Shown: one piece after another, positions 8,351-15,930 of the stretch
Layout: every line of letters begins with the position of its first letter
How positions within the stretch are numbered: position 1 is the first letter of the stretch
Assembly (NCBI GenBank): GCA_018334015.1
Contig: JAGXTI010000037.1
Location: forward strand, 1 to 64,000
Origin: Silanimonas sp.
Lineage (GTDB): Bacteria > Pseudomonadota > Gammaproteobacteria > Xanthomonadales > Xanthomonadaceae
Direction of reading: 5' to 3'
Length of the DNA stretch: 64,000 nt
Made by a program: the position numbers and the translations under genes
The notes under the pieces: generated by a model
The model's input: the letters and a program-made list of their open reading frames with translations, nothing else
Database searches by the model: none
What the model was told of the DNA's origin: nothing

Positions 8351-10042
8351 TCAACCCGCGACGGCCTGCTCGTGCACGCCGGCGATGGCGCGTCCGCTCG
8401 GGTCGGCCGCGCTGGCGAAGGCGGCATCCCAGGCGATCGCCGCCGGTGAGGAGCAGGCGATCGACTTGCCGCCCGGCACCGTCGAGGCGGCCGCCGCACC
8501 GGGGAAGTGCGTTTCGAACATCCGGCGATAGAAGTACGCCTCCTTGGTCTGCGGCGGGTTGATCGGAAAGCGCCGCTCGGCCGCCGCGAGTTCGGCATCG
8601 CTGACCTGTGCCGCCGTGTGCGCCTTCAGGCCATCGATCCAGCCGTAGCCGACACCGTCGCTGAACTGCTCTTTCTGCCGCCACAGGATCGAGTCCGGCA
8701 AGCAGCCTTCGAACGCCTGCCGCAGCAGCCATTTCTCGATCGGCCGCCCGCCCGGCGTGCGCGGCCGCACGCGCTTGTGCTCGGCGTCGATGGCCATGGC
8801 GGTGTCGAGGAATTCAAGGTCGAGAAACGGCACGCGCGCCTCGATGCCGAAGGCGGCCATGCTCTTGTTGGCGCGCAGGCAGTCGAACTGGTGCAGGGCG
8901 TCGAGCTTGCGCACCGTCTCGGCGTGGAACTCGCGCGCATCCGGCGCCTTGTGGAAGTAGAGGTAGCCACCGAACACCTCGTCACTGCCTTCGCCCGAGA
9001 GCACCATCTTGATGCCCATCGAGCGGATCCGCCGCGCCAGCAGGAACATCGGCGTCGAGGCGCGGATCGTGGTGACGTCGTAGGTCTCGATGTGGCGGAT
9101 GACCTCGGAGAGCGCATCCAGGCCTTCTTCGAACGTGAAGTGGAACTCATGGTGCGCGGTGCCGAGCGCCTCGGCGGCGATGCGTGCGGCGGCGAGGTCG
9201 GGTGAGCCTTCCAGCCCGATGGCGAAGCTGTGCAGTCGCGGCCACCAGGCCTCCGACTTGCCGTCGTCTTCGATGCGCTGCTTGGCGAACTGTGCGGCGC
9301 ACCAGGCGATCACCGAGGAATCCAGCCCACCCGAGAGCAGCACGCCGTAGGGCACGTCGCACATCAGCTGGCGGCGCACCGCCTGCATCAGCGATGCCTT
9401 CAACGTGGCGGGCTCGATCGTCTGATCCTGCACCTTGGCGTACTCGCGCCATTCGCGCATGCGGTAGGGGCGGATCGTGCCTTCCGCGGAATCCAGCAGG
9501 TGCCCCGGTGGGAAAATCGCCACATCCTCGCAGACGCCGACCAGCGCCTTCATCTCCGACGCCACCCACAAGCGGCCCGCGCGGTCATGGCCGAAGTACA
9601 GCGGGATCACACCCATCGGGTCACGGGCGATCAGGTAGCGCGCTTGCGCGGCGTCCCACAGGGCGAAGGCGAAGATGCCGTTCAGGCGATCGACGAAACC
9701 GGCCCCGTGTTCGCGCCAGAGTGCGTTGATCACCTCGCAGTCGCTCTGCGTGGTGAAGGCGTATGGCGCGGCGAGCGCGGCCTCGAGCTCGCGGTGGTTG
9801 TAGATCTCGCCGTTGACGGCCAAGGCCAGCGCGCCGTCGGTCGAGCGTAGCGGCTGCGCGCCGCCGTGGATGTCGACAATCGACAATCGTTCATGCGCGA
9901 GCACCGCACCGGCATCGGCGTAAACGCCGCTCCAGTCCGGGCCGCGATGGCGGATGCTCGCCGCGGCCTGCACGGCCTGGCGGCGCAGGGGTTCGAGTTC
10001 GGTGGAGGCTTTCAGGCCGAAGATCGCGACGATGCCGCACAT
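8351..10042 (-). CDS. asnB: Asparagine synthetase B (glutamine-hydrolysing)
   Basis: A 563-residue cytosolic enzyme that makes asparagine from aspartate, glutamine and ATP. The N-terminal class II glutaminase domain begins MCGIVAIFGL, with Cys2 the nucleophile once Met is removed. The C-terminal synthetase domain has the ATP loop LLSGGLDSS, and the protein ends with the DPSGRA tail seen in E. coli AsnB. ATG 10042 is fixed by the need for Cys2 and by AAGGAG seven bases upstream; an in-frame extension to 10072 has no support. It is preceded by a leader with an Asn-codon-rich peptide and a terminator hairpin (10071-10246), so expression is probably set by supply of charged tRNA-Asn. Confidence 0.95.
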   Translation of the reverse strand: MCGIVAIFGLKASTELEPLRRQAVQAAASIRHRGPDWSGVYADAGAVLAHERLSIVDIHGGAQPLRSTDGALALAVNGEIYNHRELEAALAAPYAFTTQSDCEVINALWREHGAGFVDRLNGIFAFALWDAAQARYLIARDPMGVIPLYFGHDRAGRLWVASEMKALVGVCEDVAIFPPGHLLDSAEGTIRPYRMREWREYAKVQDQTIEPATLKASLMQAVRRQLMCDVPYGVLLSGGLDSSVIAWCAAQFAKQRIEDDGKSEAWWPRLHSFAIGLEGSPDLAAARIAAEALGTAHHEFHFTFEEGLDALSEVIRHIETYDVTTIRASTPMFLLARRIRSMGIKMVLSGEGSDEVFGGYLYFHKAPDAREFHAETVRKLDALHQFDCLRANKSMAAFGIEARVPFLDLEFLDTAMAIDAEHKRVRPRTPGGRPIEKWLLRQAFEGCLPDSILWRQKEQFSDGVGYGWIDGLKAHTAAQVSDAELAAAERRFPINPPQTKEAYFYRRMFETHFPGAAAASTVPGGKSIACSSPAAIAWDAAFASAADPSGRAIAGVHEQAVAG

Positions 10043-10070
10043 GGGAATCTCCTTGGGGTTTCGGAAGCGC

Positions 10071-10109
10071 AAAAAGGAGAAGGCCCGCGCTGTTGTCAGG
10101 CGGGCCTTC
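10071..10109 (-). terminator. Attenuator terminator in the asnB leader
   Basis: On the minus strand a perfect 10-bp stem (GAAGGCCCGC at 10109-10100 pairing with GCGGGCCTTC at 10088-10079) encloses a further CTG/CAG pairing. It is followed at once by TCCTTTTT (10078-10071). This is a full intrinsic terminator lying between the leader peptide and asnB, 28 bases before the asnB ATG. The segment 10152-10159 can pair with the 5' arm (see the leader peptide entry) and would then prevent the stem. Confidence 0.88.
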
Positions 10110-10141
10110 GGGGTTTCGGTGGGTTCGATGCTTGAACGCGC

Positions 10142-10210
10142 CTAGCGCCGCGGCCGCCTTTCGGCGTTGCGGTTGTTGGCGTTGTCGCGGTTGAACGGGC
10201 GAATCGGCAT
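10142..10210 (-). CDS. asnB leader peptide, 22 residues with five Asn codons
   Basis: A short reading frame MPIRPFNRDNANNRNAE... ends in several Arg codons and TAG. Five of its codons 7-15 are AAC (Asn 7, 10, 12, 13, 15). The nascent RNA has a classical attenuator order. A CGCC-GAAA-GGCG hairpin (10166-10155) overlaps the end of the peptide. AGGCGGCC (10159-10152) can pair over eight bases, with one bulge, to GGCCCGCCT (10106-10098), which is the 5' arm of the terminator. A ribosome stalled on Asn codons would free the antiterminator; one that reaches the stop would cover it. No Shine-Dalgarno precedes the ATG. Confidence 0.82.
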   Translation of the reverse strand: MPIRPFNRDNANNRNAERRPRR

Positions 10211-10216
10211 GGAGTG

Positions 10217-10246
10217 ACGCTAGCCCAGGCCGCCTGACCTTGGCAA
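10217..10246 (-). promoter_or_regulatory. Putative promoter of the asnB leader
   Basis: TTGCCA (10246-10241) and TAGCGT (10222-10217) are separated by 18 bases, and the latter ends six bases before the leader-peptide ATG at 10210. Transcription would start at the ATG, matching the missing ribosome site. The receptor gene upstream stops at 10253, so this 42-base gap is the only non-coding space for a promoter. The -10 is a poor match beyond TA...T. Confidence 0.4.
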
Positions 10247-10252
10247 GGGCTT

Positions 10253-12514
10253 TCAGAACCTCGCGGTCAGCGTCAGCCGCGCATGCCGGCCGGGCTGCGA
10301 GAAACGTTCGAGGATGGTCGAAGTGGCCGGCAGGCCGACCACGTTGCGGCGCTCCCAGACCGTCTCGTCGCTCAGATTGAACACGCCCAGCTCGACCCGC
10401 AGGTGCTCGCCAAGATCGGCATCGGCGAGCAGGTCGAACAGCACGTGCCCATCAGGCAGGAAGAAGGGCGGCGAACCCGGCACGGCGGGCGGCAGGTCGC
10501 GAACCTCATCGACCGCGCTGGCCACCAGCTCCCAGCCCAGGCCGGCATCGCGCCAACCCAGGCCCAGCACGCCACGGGCCGGTTCCATGCCGTCCAGCCA
10601 GGTGTCGGTGGCGCGGTCGATGCCGCGACTGCGCGCCGCGGCCAGCCGTAGGAAACCGCCGTCCCAGCCCAGGACCGCCAGATCCAGCCGCGCCGAGGCC
10701 TCGGCACCCCAGATCTCGACCTCGCCGAGGTTCTGCGACTGGAACACCCTGAGACCGGTGGCCGGGTCGATGCGCACGAAACGCAGGTTCTCGATGAAAT
10801 CCTGGTAGCGCGTCAAGTGCACAGCGAGGCTCCATTGCAGGGCCGTACCGCTGCCGCGCAGGCCGAGGTCGAGGCCTCGGCTGGTTTCCGGGCGCAATTC
10901 CGGATTGGAGATGGTGATGTAGCCGCCCGCCACGTTGGTGAACCCGATGTTGGCGTCCTGCGGCGGGGCGCGGAAGCCGGTCGCAAGGTTGGCGTAGGCG
11001 AGCAGGTCCGGCGTCAGGGAATAGCTGACCCCGAGCTTGGGGCTCCAGCGTGAGGTTTCGAGTTCGGTCAGCACCCGCCCCGGGTTGTCGGCGGTGAAAA
11101 TCGCATCGGCCTTGGCCGTGAGCTCGTAACGGTCATGCCGCAGCGCGGGCAGGAAGCGCCAACGTCCGTCGACCGACGCGATGTCGTACTGGGCGAACAT
11201 GCCCCGTTCGCGGATCGCGCTCAGCGGCAGGTCGCGCACCGGGAACACGTCCGGCCCGGCCCGGTGGTTGCGCACACCGGTGGCAAGGTCGATCTCGCCA
11301 CCGTCGCGCAACTGCTCGATGTCGGTGTTGACCATCGTGGCGCCCCAGGTCCATTCACCGCGACCCATCGACGACTGCGCGATCAGCTCGAAGCCGGATT
11401 CCTCCTGCAGGAATTGCGAGAGGCGATCGCGGCTGGTGCGCTGCACGCGCCCGCCGGGCAGGCCGAGGTCGCGGCGCTGGAAGGTCTGCTGCACGGTCTC
11501 GCTCTCCTGCCGGTGCATCCGCCAGCGCAGCGAATGCAGCCAGGGCAGGCCGGTCAGGGCGTGCTCACCGTCGATCGACAGCCGCAGCCGATCCTTCCGG
11601 TCGTCGGCCCGCGATTCCAGCACCTGGAGCGGACGGCCGAACACGACCTGTGGCCCGAGGTCACTGGCGATGTCGATCATCGATTCGGATTCCCCGGCGT
11701 CCAGGGTCAGGCGCAGGCGCTGGCCCGCGGCGGCATCCCACACCGCCTTGGCGAGCAGGGCGCGGTGCTGGCGCTCGGTGGGATCGACCGCCGTGCGGCG
11801 GCGGTCGCGGGTCTCGACGGTGCCGGCGGTCGCGGTGCCCTCGGTGTCGCGGAGCTGCGCATGCACCAGCCAAGACCAATCCCCGCTGCGGGTGGCTGCG
11901 CTCAGGCCGAAGTGCTGACCCTGATCGACGCTGGAAAAGCCACTGCGCAGGCGCAGGGCGACGGCGGCATCGCCCATGAGGAAATCCTCGGGGTCACGGG
12001 TGACCAGGCTGACCGTGCCGCCCAGGGCATCCGAGCCGTAGAGCGCGCTGGCCGGCCCTCGCAGCACCTCGACCTGGCGCAGCAGGGAGACATCGACGAA
12101 ATCACGACCGGCATTGGCGAAAGGCCCCATACCGAAGGCGTCGGGGATGTTGACGCCATCGAGGCGGATCTGTACCCGGTTGCCACCCAGGCCGCGGATG
12201 CGGATGTCGCTCAGATCGAAGCGGCCGCGACCGCCGACGGTGACGCCGGGTTCGTAGCGGAACAGATCACGCAGGTCCTGGGCCTGGATCCGCTCGATCT
12301 CCGGCGCGGCGATGACGGTCACGGTCGCCGGCACTTCGCTCAGCGGTTCGGCGGCCAAGGTGGCGACCACCACCACCGGATCGAGGATCGTGGTGCCGGC
12401 ATCCGCGGCCGGTTGGTGGGTTGCGGCAAGCGGCGAGGGCGCCGAAGAGGACTGGGCGGAAACCGTCGACGCCAAGGCGAGGCCGATGGCGGCAGCAAGA
12501 CAGCGGGTGCGCAT
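10253..12514 (-). CDS. TonB-dependent haem/haemoglobin receptor
   Basis: A 753-residue outer-membrane receptor that would bring haem into the periplasm using TonB energy. A Sec signal peptide (to about residue 21) is followed by a TonB-box-like stretch and a plug domain (LDPVVVVA, IRIRGLGGNRVQIRLDG, VEVLRGPASALYGSDALGG). A 22-strand-type barrel ends in the terminal Phe needed for assembly. Residues 514-517 are FRAP and 536-539 are NPEL, the signature pair of haem receptors, but the His usually found between them is absent. ATG 12514 has CAGGAG upstream. It is divergent from hmuSTUV and has a Fur-box-like site over its promoter. No tonB or exbBD is in the window. Confidence 0.9.
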   Translation of the reverse strand: MRTRCLAAAIGLALASTVSAQSSSAPSPLAATHQPAADAGTTILDPVVVVATLAAEPLSEVPATVTVIAAPEIERIQAQDLRDLFRYEPGVTVGGRGRFDLSDIRIRGLGGNRVQIRLDGVNIPDAFGMGPFANAGRDFVDVSLLRQVEVLRGPASALYGSDALGGTVSLVTRDPEDFLMGDAAVALRLRSGFSSVDQGQHFGLSAATRSGDWSWLVHAQLRDTEGTATAGTVETRDRRRTAVDPTERQHRALLAKAVWDAAAGQRLRLTLDAGESESMIDIASDLGPQVVFGRPLQVLESRADDRKDRLRLSIDGEHALTGLPWLHSLRWRMHRQESETVQQTFQRRDLGLPGGRVQRTSRDRLSQFLQEESGFELIAQSSMGRGEWTWGATMVNTDIEQLRDGGEIDLATGVRNHRAGPDVFPVRDLPLSAIRERGMFAQYDIASVDGRWRFLPALRHDRYELTAKADAIFTADNPGRVLTELETSRWSPKLGVSYSLTPDLLAYANLATGFRAPPQDANIGFTNVAGGYITISNPELRPETSRGLDLGLRGSGTALQWSLAVHLTRYQDFIENLRFVRIDPATGLRVFQSQNLGEVEIWGAEASARLDLAVLGWDGGFLRLAAARSRGIDRATDTWLDGMEPARGVLGLGWRDAGLGWELVASAVDEVRDLPPAVPGSPPFFLPDGHVLFDLLADADLGEHLRVELGVFNLSDETVWERRNVVGLPATSTILERFSQPGRHARLTLTARF

Positions 12515-12604
12515 GGAAAGCTCCTGAAGACAAGGCATGTCGGCGGAGCTGGCGGGCCGTGATCGACGGCGGCGGGCGACCGGGGGAAGGGAAAGAACGC
12601 CTCA

Positions 12605-12635
12605 TTGATGTTAATGATTCGCATTCGTTAGTCAA
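12605..12635 (-). promoter_or_regulatory. Receptor promoter with Fur-box-like site
   Basis: On the minus strand TTGACT (12635-12630) and TAACAT (12613-12608) are 16 bases apart. The spacer holds AATGCGAATCATTAA, close to typical Fur boxes of gammaproteobacteria. Iron-loaded Fur bound here would block RNA polymerase. Supported by position upstream of a haem receptor and by the second such site 130 bases away. Confidence 0.7.
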
Positions 12636-12738
12636 CAACTTCCACCCCATTCGAACAGGCAGGTTGCTGGACCGAGCGTTTCGCCGCGACGGCGCGAGGG
12701 CGCGATCCGGGCCGGAAGGGGCATCCCTTGCGCTGGGC

Positions 12739-12775
12739 TTGACATACCAATAGCAATGATTCTCAATAGCAAACA
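12739..12775 (+). promoter_or_regulatory. hmuSTUV promoter region with Fur-box-like site
   Basis: TTGACA (12739-12744) is a perfect -35. The following bases contain AATAGCAATGATTCTCAATA, whose reverse strand has the GAGAATCATT core common in Fur boxes. The -10 is weak (CTCAAT at 12762-12767 with 17-base spacing) and lies within the putative operator. The remaining leader to 12841 includes a 14-base palindrome GCCACGGCCGTGGC (12792-12805) of unknown use. Confidence 0.65.
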
Positions 12776-12841
12776 ACAATCGCCATCACGCGCCACGGCC
12801 GTGGCCCGGCTGGCATCCCGCCCCCGAGGAGACCCCGTCCC

Positions 12842-13933
12842 ATGTCCAGCACCGCCACCCTCCCGACCCGTCCGACCGCTTTCCAAGACCCGCAGGCCCT
12901 GCACCGGGCCTTCCAGCAACTGCGCCACGAACGCAAGCTGCGGCACCGTGACGCCGCCCGCCAACTGGGCATCAGTGAATGCGAGGCGGTGGCCGCCGCC
13001 ATCGGCCAGAGCGGCACGATGCAGAGCCTTCGCCTTGCCACCCCGTGGCCGGAACTGTTCGAGCAGGTGCCGACACTGGGCACCGTGATGGCGCTCACCC
13101 GCAACGATTCGGCGGTGCACGAGAAGGTCGGCCGCTACGAGCAGATGTCGCACGAGGGCGGCATGGGCATGGCGCTCGGACCGGACATCGACCTGCGGAT
13201 CTTCTACCGGCGCTGGGCCCACGCCTATGCCGTCCGCGAGGACGAGGGCAAGGGTGCACGGCACAGCCTGCAGATCTTCGATGCCCAGGGCGTGGCGATC
13301 CACAAGGTGTTTCTGCGTGACAGCAGCGACGAAGCGGCCTGGGCCGCCTTCATTGATGGCCATCGGCACCCGAACCAGGAGCCGGGGGAGGCTGTTGAAG
13401 CAGCCGGCGATGCGGAAAACGCCCTGCCGGACGAGGCCATCGACCACGATGGCTTCCGCGAGGGCTGGGCCGCGCTGGCCGACACCCACGATTTTTTCCC
13501 GCTGCTGCGCCGCTTCAAGGTGACCCGGACCCAGGCCCTGCGGCTTGCGCCGCTCGGCTTTGCCACGCCAGTGGCCGCCTCGGCCGCGCGCGAACTGCTG
13601 CGGGCCGCGGCCGAACGGCTGACGCCGATCATGTGCTTTGTCGGCAATCCGGGAATGATCCAGATCCACAGCGGCCCGGTGCGCCGGGTGGAAGTGATGG
13701 GGCCCTGGCTCAATGTGCTCGATCCGGGCTTCAACCTGCACCTGCGCGAAGACCGCATCGCCGATGCCTGGGTGGTGCGCAAGCCGACCCGCGACGGCAT
13801 GGTCACCTCGCTCGAACTGTTCGATGCCGAGGGCCAGACCATCGCCCTGTTCTTCGGCGAGCGCAAACCCGGTGTGCCGGAGCTGCCGGCGTGGCGGGCG
13901 CTGGTCGAAGCCTTGACCGGAGTTTCGCCATGA
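12842..13933 (+). CDS. hmuS: Haem-degrading/haem-trafficking factor HmuS (HemS/ChuS family)
   Basis: A 363-residue cytoplasmic protein of the HemS/ChuS/HmuS family. Members bind imported haem and either pass it on or break it open to release iron. The protein has two repeated halves (about 30-175 and 205-355) joined by an acidic Ala/Glu linker, as in ChuS. His216 in DTHDFFPLL corresponds to the haem-ligating His in the second half of family members. Length is typical (about 340-360). It is the first gene of a four-gene plus-strand operon, and its TGA overlaps the hmuT ATG (ATGA at 13930). CGAGGAG upstream of the ATG supports the start. Confidence 0.93.
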   Translation: MSSTATLPTRPTAFQDPQALHRAFQQLRHERKLRHRDAARQLGISECEAVAAAIGQSGTMQSLRLATPWPELFEQVPTLGTVMALTRNDSAVHEKVGRYEQMSHEGGMGMALGPDIDLRIFYRRWAHAYAVREDEGKGARHSLQIFDAQGVAIHKVFLRDSSDEAAWAAFIDGHRHPNQEPGEAVEAAGDAENALPDEAIDHDGFREGWAALADTHDFFPLLRRFKVTRTQALRLAPLGFATPVAASAARELLRAAAERLTPIMCFVGNPGMIQIHSGPVRRVEVMGPWLNVLDPGFNLHLREDRIADAWVVRKPTRDGMVTSLELFDAEGQTIALFFGERKPGVPELPAWRALVEALTGVSP

Positions 13934-14832
13934 ACGGACCGATCGAGCTGCCGCAGCAGCCGAGCCGTCGCCGCCTGCTGCAATGCGCCGCCATCGCCCC
14001 GCTGCTGGTTTTCGCCAGCCGGCCCGGGGCGCTGGCCGCCGGGGGTTCGAGAGCGGCACCGCGCATCGTCAGCATTGGCGGTGGGGTGACTGAGATCCTG
14101 TTCCGGCTGGGTGCCGAGGCGCAACTGGTGGGCACCGACACCACCAGCCTCTACCCGCCGGCGGCGCAGGCCACGCCCAAGGTCGGCTACGCCCGCACGC
14201 TCTCGGCCGAGGGTGTGCTGGCCTTGCGCCCCAGCCTGCTGATCGCCAGCGCGGCGGCTGGGCCCCCGGTGGTGATCGAGCAATTGCGCCAGGCCGGTGT
14301 GGCCATGGTCCGGGCCGATCCCGCGCATTCGATCGAGGCCCTGATCGCGAACGTGCGCACGATCGCCCTCGCCATCGGCCGGCCGGAAGCCGGCGAACGC
14401 CTCGTCAGCGAACTGGAGGACGAATGGCGGCGCCTGCAGGCGGCCATGCGGGTGCCCGCGACTCCGCCCCTGGTGCTGTTCGTGCTCTCGCACGTGGCCG
14501 GCAACGTGCAGGTGGCCGGCCAGGACACCGCCGCCGACGCCCTGATCCGGCTCGCCGGTGCGCACAACGCCATGCAGGGGTTCCGGGGCTTCCGGCCACT
14601 GGCGGCGGAAGCGGTCATTTCGGCGGCCCCCGATCTCCTCTTGACCACCCGCCAAGGCATCGAAGCCCTCGGCAGCGAGCGGCAATTGCTGGCGCAGCCG
14701 GGCCTGGCCCTGACACCGGCCGGCCGCGCCGGCCGGGTACTGGCGCGGGATGCCCTGTTCCTGCTGGGCGGCGGGCCACGGCTGCCACAGGCGGTCGCCG
14801 AGTTGGCCCGGCACCTGGGCACCCTGGCATGA
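13930..14832 (+). CDS. hmuT: Haem ABC transporter periplasmic binding protein HmuT
   Basis: A 300-residue class III substrate-binding protein that receives haem from the receptor and docks on HmuUV. The mature part starts with PRIVSIGGGVTEILFRLG and contains VGYARTLSAEGVLALRPSL; the Tyr of VGYAR sits where family members have a haem-contact Tyr. The N-terminus has SRRRLLQ followed by a hydrophobic stretch ending in ALAAG, which looks like a twin-arginine (Tat) signal rather than a plain Sec one. The start overlaps the hmuS stop by four bases; the frame is open further upstream but would run inside hmuS. Confidence 0.92.
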   Translation: MNGPIELPQQPSRRRLLQCAAIAPLLVFASRPGALAAGGSRAAPRIVSIGGGVTEILFRLGAEAQLVGTDTTSLYPPAAQATPKVGYARTLSAEGVLALRPSLLIASAAAGPPVVIEQLRQAGVAMVRADPAHSIEALIANVRTIALAIGRPEAGERLVSELEDEWRRLQAAMRVPATPPLVLFVLSHVAGNVQVAGQDTAADALIRLAGAHNAMQGFRGFRPLAAEAVISAAPDLLLTTRQGIEALGSERQLLAQPGLALTPAGRAGRVLARDALFLLGGGPRLPQAVAELARHLGTLA

Positions 14833-15929
14833 CGACGGTCTCCTGCACCCCGGACGAAGCGGGCGCAGAAGCAGCCAATCGGCCGGCGCGGCGCTCGTTG
14901 CTGGTGCTGCTCGGGACCGTGCTGGCGGTGACGGTGGTGTTCGCCATCGGCCACGGCGCTTACCGAATTCCGCCGCAGGCGGTGCTGGCGATCCTGCTCG
15001 ACGCCCTGCCCGGCATCAGCTTTGCGGTGGACGCCCAGCAATCCACCGTGCTGGCCGCGATCCGCGCCCCACGCGTGGTGCTGGCCGTGCTCACCGGCGC
15101 CGGGCTGGCGGTGGCCGGTGCCTTGATGCAGGGCCTGTTCCGCAATCCCCTGGCCGATCCGGCGCTGATCGGCGTTTCCGCCGGGGCCGCGCTGGCGGCG
15201 GCCTGCGTGATCGTGCTCGGTGGCCTGCTGTTGCCGGCCACGCTGATGGCCGGCGGCTGGCTGGCCGCTGTCGTCCTGCCTCTGGCGGCCTTCGCCGGGA
15301 GCCTCGCCGTCACCGTGCTGGTTTACCGCATCGGCATGGCCCACGGTGTGCTGTCCCTGCCGATGACACTGCTGGCCGGCATCGCGATCAATGCCTTGGT
15401 GGGCGCCTGCATCGGCCTGTTGCTGTTCATCGCCAGCGACGAGCAACTGCGCACGCTGACCTTCTGGAACCTGGGCTCGCTGGCCAGCGCGCATTGGATC
15501 GCGCTGGCCGTGGCCGGACCGCTGGTGCTGGGCGTGGTGCTGGCCGCGCTCGCTCTGGCGCGGCCGCTCAATGCCCTGTCCTTGGGCGAATCACGCGCGG
15601 CGCACCTCGGGGTCGATGTGGTGCGCACCAAACGCAGCGCCATCCTCCTGACCGCGCTGGCCACCGGCGTGCTGGTCTCGCTGACCGGTGTGATCGGCTT
15701 CATCGGCCTGGTCGCCCCACACCTGATCCGCCTCGTCGCCGGCCCCGACCACCGCATCGTGATCCCCGGCGCGGCCCTGCTCGGCGCCATCCTCGTGGTG
15801 CTGGCCGATGTGGCGGCGCGGACGCTGGTGACTCCCGCCGAATTGCCGATCGGCATCCTGACCGCCGTCCTCGGTGCGCCGTTCTTCCTGTTCCTGCTGC
15901 TGCACCGCAAAACCCACGGAGCCCGGTGA
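14829..15929 (+). CDS. hmuU: Haem ABC transporter permease HmuU (FecCD family)
   Basis: A 366-residue inner-membrane permease of the FecCD/BtuC type with about ten transmembrane helices. Family landmarks are RAPRVVLAVLTGAGLAVAG and GALMQGLFRNPLADPALIG near the N-terminal third, and GVIGFIGLVAPHLIR, the segment that contacts the ATPase. It would work as a dimer with two HmuV subunits to move haem from HmuT into the cytoplasm. ATG 14829 overlaps the hmuT TGA (ATGA), indicating translational coupling; in-frame upstream codons lie inside hmuT. Confidence 0.94.
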   Translation: MTTVSCTPDEAGAEAANRPARRSLLVLLGTVLAVTVVFAIGHGAYRIPPQAVLAILLDALPGISFAVDAQQSTVLAAIRAPRVVLAVLTGAGLAVAGALMQGLFRNPLADPALIGVSAGAALAAACVIVLGGLLLPATLMAGGWLAAVVLPLAAFAGSLAVTVLVYRIGMAHGVLSLPMTLLAGIAINALVGACIGLLLFIASDEQLRTLTFWNLGSLASAHWIALAVAGPLVLGVVLAALALARPLNALSLGESRAAHLGVDVVRTKRSAILLTALATGVLVSLTGVIGFIGLVAPHLIRLVAGPDHRIVIPGAALLGAILVVLADVAARTLVTPAELPIGILTAVLGAPFFLFLLLHRKTHGAR

Positions 15930-15930
15930 C

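Noticed and set aside
11135..12562. A 475-codon frame antisense to the haem receptor
   Set aside because: Shadow frame; it also runs through the receptor promoter region.
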